Shown one piece after another: positions 44,717 to 56,440 of a stretch of DNA of 64,000 bases. The number at the start of each line of letters is the position of its first letter. Position 1 is the stretch's first letter. The notes below the pieces were generated by a model, which saw only the letters and a list, made by a program, of their open reading frames with translations, was not told where the DNA came from and made no database searches. Source of the DNA: Niebla homalea (Eukaryota; Ascomycota; Lecanoromycetes; Lecanorales; Ramalinaceae); NCBI GenBank assembly GCA_019925105.1, contig JAHGAU010000006.1, positions 1,550,001 through 1,614,000 on the forward strand. Reading direction: 5' to 3'. Made by a program: the position numbers and the translations under genes.

Positions 44717-46959
44717 TCAAGGCGACGTTACCATGGAATCCCCTCCCTCTATACTAGCCGCGGCTGTTGATGCGAAGTATCTCACATCCACATCGCCATC
44801 CTGCTGCAACTTCTTCAGATTTGGCAGGATCGATTTCTCGATCAATTCCTGGCCATGCGGGGAGGGCTTGGATGGTGAAGATGCTTTTTCGAGGTCAAGA
44901 ATCGTTCCGTCCGCTGGTAAGCGTTTGAGGATGTCGATGAGGATGGTGTAGGATTTGGCGACGTTGAATCGGATGTTGGGGATGTCGTCGGCGACGAGAC
45001 GGTCCATCATGGGCAGAATGGATTTTTCAATGACTTCGAGGTTGATGGCAGGGGCGAGGGTCTGTTAGGATGGATCAGCTCTGGAACTTGTCGAAGAAGA
45101 ATAGACGCAAGGGTGGTTACAGAGATGGCGAAGCAGGTAGTCATTCGGTAGAGATAGTTGGGATGCTGCCCCATGGCCATGACCTTGGGAATGATCGCTT
45201 CATTTGCCCAGTTGACGCCAAACACTTCAGTGAGTTTCTTGAGGTTCTTGGTGGCTGCTTCTCTGATCGAGAAGACTGTGTCACCTAGCCAGCTCATACA
45301 TAAGGTACTGAGCTTCTCGTCAAAGAATTCAACGCCGAGTTGACTTGCAAGGAGGGGAATGTATTCGATAATGGCTAGCCGAACCCTCCATTGTTTATCC
45401 TCGGCCAGCTGTACGATGGCGGGCAGTAGTGATTGAGAAAGCAGGTCGATTCCAATTACTTGACCGCTGTTAGCATTGCTTGAAGCGAATACTTCTAGGC
45501 TTACCTTTGTTGACAAGTTCAAGTTTGGAGATGATGTGAAGTCGGACGTCAGGAAATTCGTCTTTCAGCATTTGGAGGAACATGGGTAGAAGGTGCGCTA
45601 TGGTCCTGAAAAGGGATCAGGAGAGAGATACAGCCATTTTATGATTCGACAAACTTACTCCTCTTTGCCAAGAATGGGAGCAAGACCACTGATCTGCGTG
45701 CCTAGTGCCGCTCGAACGTGCTGGGAGGTATCTGATACGAGGTCTTCAATGCTCGTCATGACCTCATCAAGGAGCGTCTGTCGGTCGATGAGGGAGCAGA
45801 AGCCTTTGATGGTCAGCTTTCGGTGGGTACAGTAAAAGGGCTCAATCTCCTACCTGGAATTTGGCCGGAGATGGCCGTCCGAACTTCTGCCTCTGTATCT
45901 TTTAGGAGTTTCACAAAGGCTGGCACGAGATCGCGCGTTACAGTCTCCTCATCGACCGCTTTCGCAATCTAGCATGTGTCAACCTCATTAAGATTACCAT
46001 CACATTCTCTGTCAGTGCCTACCTTTTCGAATCTATCGGCCACGGTATACCTTACTCTCCAACCTTTGTCCTCGAAAAGACTCCGGAGGGCGGTGAGTAT
46101 TGTACCGTGACTTATTTGTTGCTCCTTGGGTACTACCTCGGCGATAGCTATCAGAATATCCACAGTCAACAGCCGAACGCTGTCTTGATCATCCGCGGCA
46201 AGATGCTGGAACAAGGGTATCATCTCATCAATTACAATGCTGGGCGGCATTTCCTTAACGAACTTTGCCAGATTGTTCGCGGCCTGCCGTCGAACCATGG
46301 GTGTTTCATCATGAACCAATTGGCCAAATTGCTGGCGGAGTCCCTCCTGGGATGGTGGGGTGGCTTTCGAGTAGGGGACATTATAGAGTCCTGTGGCCGA
46401 GATTTTGGACGTGAACCAGTCCGCTTTGGAGAGGCGGACAGTGAGAGGGATGAAGTGATTCTCGATTTGTTCCTGGGAGAGCTCGGTGCAGATCTTGTTG
46501 AGCGATTCGACAGCTTTCTCCCGGACCAAGGTCTCCTCTATCGCGGCCAGATTCTCCAATGGTGAGAGGAGCACGTGCCCGTATTCGGGACCACCGACAT
46601 ACTCCACAAAGCTTCCGAGTTCCTCGCTGAGAGCTGTCAACACCTCATCTTCATCTTCGACGGATTCTGCACAGGCATCAGTAACACTCCAGCAACCCAG
46701 ACCCTTGTTTTTGGAATCCCACTGACCGTCTAGAAACGGAATGAGCTCATCTCTTGTGCGCTCTGCCCCAAGAGCTAGAGCGATTGTCGATAATCTGTGT
46801 ATGGCATTAAGTCGTAGGAGTACATCGTCATGCTGTAGTACACGTCAGGTCAGAACGCCATTCCGGGAAGCTTTTGAATGGCACTGGCTGTTGTACCTTC
46901 AGTTCATCTATGAGGACGGCTATTGGAAAGAGAGGATCGTTCTGTGCGTCGCTGTCCAT
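44717..46959 (-). CDS. PP2A scaffold subunit A (PR65/TPD3 type)
   Basis: HEAT-repeat scaffold that holds the catalytic and regulatory subunits of protein phosphatase 2A. Eight exons: 46959-46897, 46832-46727, 46666-46023, 45968-45854, 45803-45659, 45605-45505, 45458-45121 and 45061-44717. All phases agree, 618 residues. It opens with [14 protein letters not shown] and [20 protein letters not shown], then repeats such as [76 protein letters not shown] and [15 protein letters not shown], all classic PR65 units. The C-terminus is slightly extended. The seven introns are mostly 46-65 nt. Confidence 0.95.
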
Positions 46960-47771
46960 GATACGATCTGAATGGCAGATGCAGATAGATTCCTAGGGAT
47001 AAGGATGGTATTAAAAGCCTTCCCTCGTCTATATCCAGGGCCACAAAAGGATTGTATGCGCGGCTGCGAGACCAGGACTCGACAAACTCGAACTCCTTTC
47101 GGTGACAATCGCGTTCAACAACGAGGAGCGCCTGCATGGTCCGTCAGCTCTCTAGACTGCTCATGGTCACTAGCACTTCCAGATTGAGCTGTGAGCTGTG
47201 ACCTGCAACACCCTCGCTGCAAAAGCTCCTTTGCAGATAGGACACGCCCAAAGCTCACCTAAGATCATGCGGAGTCGTGTGAGACGATTCTGGTGAGGTT
47301 TCTCCCTTCAAATGGATTGTGAGTAATGAAGCTGCGTGGCTTCTTTCGCATCATTCGTTTGACCAGTCTGTTCCATGGAGTCTAGAGCTGTGCGATATTG
47401 TGACCACAACATTTGCAAGGCACTTTGGAAATGGGGAAAATGAAATGACCGCCAAGGAAAATGCGGTCTCGTAGGGCTGAGCTCGAATCTCATGGCCTCG
47501 GGCATTTCGCATTCGCCGCGATTGACGATTGATGATTGATGATTTATCATTTACCATGCAGGTACCTGAGTCAACCAACGATTGTCCACACTCAACACCT
47601 TGGTTGGCTACACCTTGGTTGGCTACACCTTGGTTGGCTACACCTTGGTTGGCTGGATGGGTGTAGACATTGCCACATTGCCGTATCAATGACGTGACTA
47701 AGTCAGCTTGTCACCGACTCTCTACCTCCTATCTCCTTTTCCCCTTCGGTTGGCCCACACCAGACTTCGTA
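46960..47771. promoter_or_regulatory. Divergent region between PP2A scaffold and PheRS beta genes
   Basis: About 810 bp between head-to-head starts, containing a short tandem repeat (listed separately) some 120 bp before the PheRS start. Frames inside are short and unsupported. Confidence 0.45.
47595..47654 (+). repeat. 15-bp tandem repeat, four perfect copies
   Basis: The unit ACACCTTGGTTGGCT is repeated four times without a mismatch, about 120 bp upstream of the PheRS beta start codon. On the other strand each copy contains AGCCAACC. The absence of spacers rules out a CRISPR array. Confidence 0.95.
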
Positions 47772-49865
47772 ATGCCTACAATTACTGTGGGCAAAGACGC
47801 CCTTTTCAAAGCTCTCGGTCAAGAGTGGGTAAACCATCCTTCGTCGCAGCGCCAACCTGTCCGTACTGACGTATGGGTTCCAGGTATACGACTGAGGAAT
47901 TCGATGAGTTATGCTTCGAATTTGGTCCGTCTCACACACGCTTTGGAAGAGGAAATTCACCATCTGACGACAAGCAGGAATCGAACTTGATGAAGACGTA
48001 AGGCATGCGTCTCGGCTGAGCAAGCGACCTTGCTTACATGTACAAGACGACCAACGATGACAGACCATTCGTCAATGGCAAGCAAGAGCCTGCTCAGCTC
48101 AAGATCGAGATACCAGCAAACAGGTACTCTGGCCAAGATCGAGCTGCAGTCCCACCTAATCTAACAGCATGTGCAGATATGATATGCTATGCTTCGAAGG
48201 GATATCATTGATGCTCAACATCTTTCGAGGGAAGACTACATGTCCCGAATATAAGAGTCTGCCGCCCCCAAATGCAGAGCCCGAGCTCATTACATGCCAT
48301 AAAGAGGTCCGTCATGTCCACCGACACACTTGCCCAGTCACTGATTGGTACAGACCTCAAGAGTCCGGCCGTATGTCTCGGGAGCCATTCTGCGGGATAT
48401 CCGATTCACACAAGAGAGCTATGATTCCTTCATTGCCCTGCAAGACAAGCTCCACCAGAACCTGGCGAGACAACGGACATTGGTTGCCATTGGGGCTCAC
48501 GATTATGACACCGTCAAGGGTCCTTTCACATACGAGGCATTACCCCCCGAGGAGATTCAGTTTGTGCCTTTGAATCAGAAGAAGTCGATGAATGGAGCCG
48601 AGCTCATGGAATTCTACAAAACCGACAAGCACCTTTCCCGCTACCTCCCCATCATCCGAGATTCCCCTGTCTACCCCGTCATTCTAGACGCCAATCGGAC
48701 AGTCTGCTCAATGCCTCCGATCATCAACTCAAATCACAGCAAAATCACTCTCAAAACCCGCAACATCTTCATCGACCTCACCGCCACTGACCGCACCAAA
48801 CTCGAAATCGTCAACAACATCCTTGTCTGCATGTTCTCCCAACACACCGCCACCCCCTTCACCATCGAACAGGTCCGCATCTCCTCTCCCCACAACAAAG
48901 AAACCCGCCTGGTCCCCAACCTCGCCCCCCGCGCTACCACCGCCTCCCTCTCATACATCAACGCCTGCTGCGGCCTCCACCTCTCCGCCCAGGAAACCTG
49001 CGCTCTACTAACCCGCATGTCCTACAGCGCCGCCACGCCCTCCCCCTCCGACCCTGACACCCTCGATGTCATCGTCCCACCCACTCGGGCCGACATCCTC
49101 CACCAAGCCGACATCATGGAAGACGTCGGCATCGCCTACGGCTTCAATAAACTCCCCCGAGCCTTTCCCACCGTCTCCGCCACCATCGCCCAACCCCTCG
49201 CCATCAATAAATTATCCGACATCATCCGCCTCGAAGCCGCCATGGCGGGCTGGTCGGAGGTGATGCCCCTGATCCTCTGCTCGCATGACGAGAATTTCCG
49301 ATTCCTGAACCGGCACGACGATGGCACCACGGCGGTCCGGCTGGCGAACCCAAAGACGGCGGAGTATCAGGTCGTGAGGACGACACTGTTGCCGGGGCTG
49401 CTGAAGACGATCAGGGAGAACAAGAATCATAGCTTGCCGATGAAGATCTTCGAGGTCAGTGACGTGGCGTTCAAGGATCTGGCGCTGGAGCGGAAGAGTA
49501 GGAACGAGCGACACTTCGCGGCCGCGTTCATGGGCAAGGCGAGTGGCTTTGAGGTCGTGCATGGGTTGATGGATCGGGTCATGGCGATGCTGAAGAGTGC
49601 GTTTTTGACAGCCGAGGGTGGGCTGGGCTCACCCACGGGGGATGAGGGGTTGGAAGGGAACACTGTGGGGAGTAGTGGATACTGGATCGAGGAAAACGAT
49701 GAACCGACGTTCTTTGAGGGGCATGCCGCGAGTATACATTTGAGGCTTGGTGGGGTGACGAAGGTGATTGGGGGGTTCGGCGTGTTGCATCCGACCGTGC
49801 TGGAGAAGTTCGAGTTGAAGTTCCCAGTCAGTGTGTTGGAGATGAATGTGGAGGTGTTTTTGTGA
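47772..49865 (+). CDS. FRS1: Cytosolic phenylalanyl-tRNA synthetase beta subunit
   Basis: Beta chain of the heterotetrameric synthetase that charges tRNA-Phe. Six exons: 47772-47824, 47884-47924, 47978-47997 (only 20 nt), 48047-48123, 48177-48306 and 48354-49865; 610 residues. It starts MPTITVGKDALFKALGQE, then [20 protein letters not shown] across three small exons, then IEIPANRYDMLCFEGI. The B3/B4 region has RPYVSGAILRDIRF and YDSFIALQDKLHQNLARQR. Later come LPIIRDSPVYPVILD, SYINACCGLHLS, DVIVPPTRADILHQADIMED with VGIAYGFNKLPRAFP, and QVVRTTLLPGLLKTI. The tiny 5' exons are supported by perfect phase and by alignment of the residues to the known family start. Confidence 0.95.
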
Positions 49866-50444
49866 GGGTCGGTATGGATTCTATAGAGTGGATGTCACTA
49901 CTGGAGATGATACAGGCTATGGTGACTTCCAGCTGTCGATTTAAAAAGAGCCCTTCCTTTCTCCGAAATCACATAACCTACACAATCTTGATCGGATACA
50001 CGGGGGTTGAATGCAGGACCATGTTCTTCACAGTAGGAGGATAAAGCTCGCATGGACATCTGTAAATGGGTTTCCCAATATCTACACAAAAGCCTCTTCC
50101 ACTGCCGTAGCTATCCAGGCTCACCAGATATACCGGTAGCCAACCAGAAACGCAGTCGCAGATTGCGAGACTCCAAGACCAAGGGATCTTGAGCCACCAG
50201 ATCACCACCCGCCCAGCTCTCGGGATATCACAGCATCCATAACCCACGATCTTACCTAAGGCATTAAGGTCACAGGTGACAAACTCTGTTCACAAACCTG
50301 CAGCACACTTGAACATAGCTCCAACGACCGCGTGCGGTGCCAGATCGACGATTGTGATTCAGTCGTTGGCTTGACGTCGTCCCTCCCTACACCAATTTCC
50401 CCAGCCGTCGAACTTCCTCCTCCTGCGAAGCTCAAAGTCCCAAA
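49866..50444. other. Intergenic between convergent genes
   Basis: About 580 bp holding the 3' ends of PheRS beta and glycogenin. No supported gene. Confidence 0.5.
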
Positions 50445-52765
50445 CTAAGGCCCTCGCGCCGTCAAAGGCGCCGGCTCCCCTGATCCATCCCCGTCCCCTT
50501 CCACCGCTGCCGCAGTGTCCGCCACCTCGGCAGCCACCGCAGCCTCTTTGACCATATCACCTCCCTCCACAGCAGCAGCCGTATCCGCCACCTCCGCCGC
50601 CACCGCAGCTTCCTTCCCCATCTCCCCGTCATCCTTCTCAGCAATGGTCGCCGGCACCGTCGTGCTCGAACTCTCCACCAACTTCCTCTCTGGAATACTC
50701 CTCTCCTCCCCTGTTCCCATAGGCCCCTTCTCTAGCACCTCGCTCTGCCGCCGGGCCAACTCCACGAGTTTCGATACGGGATCCCATTGGCTTTGCTCGG
50801 GCACGCCTTCTGCGGCTGGTAGGTCGCCTGCTTCATCGCGGTGGGAGCTCCAAAATTGGGGACGCCGGACTGGTGCCGGGGTGACTGGTAGAGAAGGGCG
50901 TTCGATCTCGGTGGGGAAGTCGGTGATGAGGTTTGAGGACTGGCGGCGATCCGTGGATGGTGGATTTTCGGAGGTTGGGGACATGATAGATGGATCGTTA
51001 ATTAGAGAGGTGTTGTGGGCTACGGCAGCGGCGGCGGCGCCTTGCCGATCGCCCTTGTCGAAGAGGACCTGGACTTTGGCGCGGCGGTTCTGCGGGAGGG
51101 ATGAGATGTAACGGTCGATTTCGGGCATGTCGTCCCAGGCATTAGACCGGGTGTAGGATGCGAAGGGTTCGGCGGAGGTGAAGCTGATGGTGGGGGTGCT
51201 CGGGGTGATGGTTGCGGTCTCTGTGGCTTCGGATTCACTGTCCGTTGTGATTGAAGGGGTGGTTACTGAAGGTGCGTCTTCGGCGAAGACTCGGGTGGGC
51301 TTGGGGGCTTTCTCTTCCCACGGGAAGATGGGTTTTGGGCGGTGTCCGGTGGGCGATGTGGTTGGAATTTGATACATGCCCTTCGGCGGCTCTGGCGGCT
51401 TAGGGGCTTGGAAGAGGTTGGGGTTCGCTGACATTTGATATGTTTCGTGAGGGAAGTTCGGAGCTTCGGGCTTTGAGTTGGCTGGAGGAGGTTGACTGAG
51501 AAGGATTAGGGGGGCATATCGTTGAAGATGTCTGATGGACATACTTTCTTGGGTCCCAATCGACGGAGAACTTCCGTTGCTGAACGGTAGGCGTGGGCTT
51601 CATCTCACCATTGCCCAAAGACTCAGCTGGATCGGTCTTGTCGGTTAGTGATGGCTCAGTGGTGTTGATGGGAGCTTCAGGCTCTACTGAGAAGGTGCCG
51701 TAAGCTGCATATTTCGACTCGCCGACAACGTACTGCTGTACCGTCCTAGTTTGAGTCTTGAACTGGGTGTTGACATTAGCAGAAATTGAGGAAGGTATGG
51801 GTTAGTTGACTTGAAGACTGGGAGCATCCTACTCACAGGAGATCGATAATGCTTGTCGTAGACAGCCCACCACCTTCCCAATAGTTCCTCATATACACCG
51901 CTCGACACACTCATCTGGCCTCGTCCGACTAGCCAAGGCTTCTCTTTCCCAATGTAATGGACAAGGGATATACTGCTCGCAAAATGTCTGTATGCTGGAA
52001 CGTATTGATAGTTCCCACTTGGAGTACAATTATACGTGAAGCTCAGTCTTTCCCAGTCTCTGAAATGCATGTTAAGCAGACCTTGATCTGCACCATCGAA
52101 ACTGATACCTCTCTGTGCGAGGGCGAGAAGGGCGTAATAGTCACCCATGTTCGGCTTGAGAGAAAGGACGCCACTGTTGAAACAATCGGGCCAGCCGATG
52201 TCGGGGACGGCTGCGAAGGAATGGGGCAGGTTGAAGAGCTCGTCGGGGCTTCGAAGGGCGACTATATCGGCATCAACGTAGACTAGATGGGCGAATTGGG
52301 TCTGGCGCCAGAGGGCAATCTTCGTGAAAGCAGATGCTAGATCGGGCCTGTCCATTAGGTAGAGGTTTGCTGGAGATCGGTTGACTATCCGATCCACAGG
52401 TATGATATGATCGTACATTGTCTGGAGAAATATGTCAGTCGGTTCGTGGAGACATATGAGCATCCAACGCTACCTTGAGTTCGGTGATTGCTGAAGAGGA
52501 TATGCTATCAAGGGTGACAAGAGCGGCGAGTTGCTTCTTGGTGCCATTACCACTCTTGAGGGAGTGAGCAAGGACCATTGCACCTTCAATGGCTAGTCAG
52601 CTCCGATTCTAGATACATAGGTAGTCGGATTCACCTGGGAGGTAGCCATCGCTCATAAGAAGCTGTATTAATGGTCAGAACAAGTCTTGCGTACCTACTC
52701 AAGTGGTGGGTGCAAATGCGGGGGATGTATACCGTGCAATACGCTTCTTCGCGATGGCGCGCCAT
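50445..52765 (-). CDS. Glycogenin (GT8 self-glucosylating glycogen primer)
   Basis: Primes glycogen by adding glucose from UDP-glucose to its own tyrosine. Six exons: 52765-52733, 52662-52635, 52583-52474, 52421-51837, 51762-51545 and 51495-50445; 674 residues. The GT8 domain reads EEAYCTLLMSDGYLPGAMVL, LAALVTLDSISSSAI, the DxD motif HLVYVDADIVALRSPDELF, FAAVPDIGWPDCFNSGVLSL, DGADQGLLN and ASSISLVHYIGKEKPW. The fungal C-terminal half carries FSVDWDP, then PEAPNFPHETYQMS, and near the end AWDDMPEIDRYISSLPQNRR. That last piece resembles the glycogen-synthase-binding tail. An Ala/Val/Glu repeat is duplicated near the C-terminus (separate entry). Exon 2 is only 28 nt but matches the family exactly. 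Confidence 0.93.
50518..50650 (-). repeat. 66-bp tandem duplication in the glycogenin C-terminus
   Basis: Two in-frame copies offset by 66 bp encode the same 18 residues (KEAAVAAEVADTAAAVEG). The copies differ at several third positions, so the duplication is not brand new. Confidence 0.85.
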
Positions 52766-53257
52766 GCTTACTGGACCTCAGTGAAGCTTCTAGCAAGTGA
52801 AGAAAGTCGTACAATGAAGAGCGAGTGAATCCTCATAGCTTTCCCCGCACTGTAGAAGCTTGGTGAAGTTATCAAAACATCGGCCCAACTCGAGTCCCAA
52901 AACTTGGCTGCCCCACATGATCAACATTTGACACAACCGAGAGTCCGAGCAATCTCCGAGGCGAGCTAGCGAAAAAAATTATCTTCTTCAGCCATAGTAT
53001 CTCCCTGGGAGAGAACGTAAAGATTGACTGGACTGGTAGAGACAGACTGTAACCATTCTCATTTGTTGCCATTCGCACGATCCATATCCAAAGCACAATG
53101 TGTTCCCGGCGTGATACCCGAAATGTTCTTGGTGATGGTCCCTTTCACCCCCTGAGCGATGCACACGACCCATGCATATCAGAAGCGCCCATGTCCAACC
53201 CGTTATAACCCACACGCCTGTCATTCCTGTAAATCATCTCCCTAGCATGCCAGATCT
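52766..53257. other. Intergenic: glycogenin promoter and F-box/LRR 3' end
   Basis: About 490 bp, no supported gene. Confidence 0.5.
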
Positions 53258-55363
53258 TCACATGATGGCGCAACCCCCACTCCTCGCCCTCCTCCTACCA
53301 TTCCTTGGACCACCTTCTTCTTCATCTGCATGTACCGAGGCGGCTTCGCGCAGTCGCCTCCGCCGTCTTCTTGCACCTGCACCTGCGGCTCCTGCGTCTT
53401 CACTGGCTATCATGTATTGAGCCCACTTCTTCTCCAGGACGGCAGCAGGCCCGATATCACCCCTGAGCACACGCTTCATGTGCTGGTTCACAGTATCTTG
53501 GTAACCATAGAAGCATTTCAATGACACAACTTCCCTTCGGTTGGGCTCCGTGTTCCGAGACAGGATCTCTCGAATGCCTGTCCATGTCACATTCTGACAG
53601 TCAAAGACCACCAAATGCAGCACTACCCTCGGTAGTTGCTGTTCCGTCGAGCATCGATTGCAGTCTCGTGCCCTGACTAATGCCGCTGCCTCCGTCAGGA
53701 CGAGATCAGATACACGAGTATTGTCCATCACGACGCTCTTAAGCTTGGGGCATGCCTTTAGAACTTGGAGCATGCCTCGATCACCAAGGGTCTCGCAGTA
53801 ACTAATATTCAGGTGTTGAAGACCTTTAGCACAAGGCGACCCGGCAATATTGAATAACGTCGTGTTCGAAAGTCCGTCTAACTCTTCCAGGTCCAGATGG
53901 CTTAATCGTGGAACGGATTCCAAGATGCCACCAAGAGCATCATCTGTGATCCCATCGCATTCTGAGATCTGGAAGCCTTCCAGATCTGGCACGTTGTACG
54001 CAAGGTACTGCAGGCCAGTATCCGTGAGACTCTTGCATCGACTGAAGTCTAGATGACGCAACTTGCGAGGTGGTACAAGGGCTCGCTCAGTCAGCGGATC
54101 AATCTCAGGGTCATGGCCTTGAATGAGCAATCCAAGGGATTCATCGTCGAGATCCGAGCAGTGCGATGCAATTAGACGTTCGAGAGAATTACGTTCGAAG
54201 ACCGCAAGGAGGAACTCTGCATCGTTGAGTCCTTTGACCTCAGCCATACGGAGATCCTTTAGCAATGTGCATGATTTCACGATCCGGACCAGTCCTCGTG
54301 TGTCGACAGCATGACACCACGAAACGTTGAGATATTCAAGCTGAGTACAGCTCCGAGATATGATCTTCAGAGCCAGATTGTTGACATCTTTGAGACCAGA
54401 AAGATTGATGTGGACCAACCTGGGCTTGCCGTTCAGGAAGTGATGGACAGAGTTACGGTCAATTCGGCAACCCTCGAGCGAGAAATACTCCAGATGTTGA
54501 CAATTGTCCATGATTTCACGGCCGTCACTGCTCCATCTCTCAGCCATTTGAATGCATCCTCGAAGATTCAATTCTCGTATGAAAGGGCCAGCTTTCTTCA
54601 ATATCGCTGTCAGAGAAGTTGCCGGGATGTCTCGGTAATATTCATCTGTGACAATGCTCCTCCACAATTGTCCGTCGAAGCACATTTTGTGCCACTTGCG
54701 AGAGACGAGTGAACATCTGACCAACTCCTTTGGCTTCAAAAATTCGAGAATATGCATGGAGATCTCAGAAGGAAGCTCGCGCCAGAAGTTGAAATCGCGT
54801 CTCTTCCTGACTTCTTTGACTCGGCGTGTGGGCTCTGAAAAATAGTCTTCAAAGACATCTGTGTTTGAGGGCGTACCGTTAGGTACATCCTTGGACCAAG
54901 GACGCACATCTGCAGGCAAGCGCACGGTTTTGAGGGGAGCTGCAGGATTGGCAGTTATCTCAACATCAAGACGACGAAGTCTGTTATTCAGCTCTGGATG
55001 TGGTGACTCTGGTGCTGGCGTGCTCACCACACTGGTCGGCGCTGTCGAAAAGCCAGCCGAGGATTGGATTGAGGAATGTGATTGGCCATACGAGTGGCCG
55101 TGCCTCGAGCTCGAGGATGCCAGCGAAACACAAGACATTGAGGCCTTGGCGCCAGGCACATAGGTGGTGGAAGAGTTGCGACCTAGTCGGCACAGAGACG
55201 GAGTGGATGATATTCTTTGCAAGCTCTGCAATATCCGCTTACGGCCCTTGAGCTTTTGTGGCTGTTCAAAGGGAAGCGGACCCCCTTCGTCTCTTTCTAC
55301 GTGATTATTGGGGGTCATGGTGCCAGGAGTCATCGAAGTATCATCCCAGATGACCTGGGCCAT
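53258..55363 (-). CDS. F-box/leucine-rich-repeat protein with C-terminal CAAX box
   Basis: Predicted SCF ubiquitin-ligase adaptor, 701 residues, intronless. A Ser-rich N-terminus (about 200 residues) leads to the F-box (ELPSEISMHILEFLKPKELV, then RCSLVSRKWHKMCFDGQLW). About 11-12 cysteine-type LRRs follow, e.g. FIRELNLRGCIQMAERW, LEYLNVSWCHAVDTRGLVRI, LRHLDFSRCKSLTDTGLQYL and LQHLNISYCETLGDRGMLQV. After an Arg-rich and Glu-rich linker the protein ends in GGCAIM, a CAAX motif favoured by farnesyltransferase. That suggests membrane tethering, as for mammalian FBXL2. In fission yeast the closest architecture is Pof2; no orthologue is claimed. The long single exon and intact repeats argue that it is functional. 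Confidence 0.92.
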   Translation of the reverse strand: MAQVIWDDTSMTPGTMTPNNHVERDEGGPLPFEQPQKLKGRKRILQSLQRISSTPSLCRLGRNSSTTYVPGAKASMSCVSLASSSSRHGHSYGQSHSSIQSSAGFSTAPTSVVSTPAPESPHPELNNRLRRLDVEITANPAAPLKTVRLPADVRPWSKDVPNGTPSNTDVFEDYFSEPTRRVKEVRKRRDFNFWRELPSEISMHILEFLKPKELVRCSLVSRKWHKMCFDGQLWRSIVTDEYYRDIPATSLTAILKKAGPFIRELNLRGCIQMAERWSSDGREIMDNCQHLEYFSLEGCRIDRNSVHHFLNGKPRLVHINLSGLKDVNNLALKIISRSCTQLEYLNVSWCHAVDTRGLVRIVKSCTLLKDLRMAEVKGLNDAEFLLAVFERNSLERLIASHCSDLDDESLGLLIQGHDPEIDPLTERALVPPRKLRHLDFSRCKSLTDTGLQYLAYNVPDLEGFQISECDGITDDALGGILESVPRLSHLDLEELDGLSNTTLFNIAGSPCAKGLQHLNISYCETLGDRGMLQVLKACPKLKSVVMDNTRVSDLVLTEAAALVRARDCNRCSTEQQLPRVVLHLVVFDCQNVTWTGIREILSRNTEPNRREVVSLKCFYGYQDTVNQHMKRVLRGDIGPAAVLEKKWAQYMIASEDAGAAGAGARRRRRRLREAASVHADEEEGGPRNGRRRARSGGCAIM

Positions 55364-56440
55364 GTTGTGGAAAAGTCAATCAGGCGGAGGTGGTAGGGAG
55401 TGAGGCTTGATCAGATGGCTTGTCCGTCCGCCGGACCAGAGGTGTACCCGCACTGATTGCAGTCTCAATTGTTAAGGTGATCATGCGTTATGGCTGTCTC
55501 AATCTTTTGGGTGAGGGTGGGCAATTGCTCAAGGCTCGCTGACTTCCCTGACAGCTGCTCTCGTTTGTAGAACAGCGGGGCCAAGCGGTCAGGAACAGAA
55601 GTCTACTTTGCTGCAGGGTCTTCGCTGGTGCCCCACGAAGAATTGGAGCTTCAATGGCGACTATTCATAAGCACGAAAGGGTCTCTTTGCGTGGGTTAGA
55701 TGCAACGGACCAGAAGCAATGCACTGGTGGGAATAATCGTGTGAGCAGGTCAGCAGTCCGGGTCCCAGGAGCAACACGGCAGGAGTACGGCTTATCGGCT
55801 TTATCGGAAGGCGGGGTACGGAGGTACACGTCTAATTGGTGTGGGGGAGTCAAGTGGTAATAGACCGCAGCTTGGCATTGTAACCTTAACAACTTGTGCA
55901 CGACGCTTTGTAAATGCATTGGTGTGCGTGGCATCAGTACATGGCTATATAGCATATTTAAATCGGTGAGAAGTCGAACACACGTTGTGGATGCTATGGG
56001 CAAGAGACATTCGGAGCTAGCAGTATCAAAAACGCCAGGCTCCTCAAACCAATTCACGAACATGATTCCAGCCTTGTCGACTGGTGATGAAGCACATAAG
56101 AGCCTATGATCTTGAAGACATAACCCAAGGCCAGAAAAGGGCACTGTTCGCAGACACTCACGTGCTAACTCCAATATCACACACCACAGGCTTATTCATG
56201 AGCCGCACTTGCTAGTAGCCAGTATGGACTCCTTCTCCAGACACTCACCAATCGAAGAGACTGGAACAAATAACCGCTTGGTCTGGAGGTTGACTGGTAA
56301 TGATCCACCTCGTGATTTTCAGTTCTATTCCAGTTCGGTAAGATAAGAAGCGCGCACGCTGGACTCAGTGATGGGTTGCATCCAATATCGGCAGCTAGAG
56401 GGCAGAAGGACCAGATCATCAGAAAGTCATCCTCGAGGGA
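55364..56440. other. Intergenic between F-box/LRR and HET-like remnant
   Basis: About 1.1 kb holding the F-box/LRR promoter. A 171-codon minus-strand frame at 55665-56180 has no recognised motif. The 5' half expected for a HET gene (with its LDALCINQ-like block) is not visible here. Confidence 0.4.

Noticed and set aside
47595..47654. Repeat array as a CRISPR
   Set aside because: Units are directly adjacent with no spacers, and the genome is eukaryotic.
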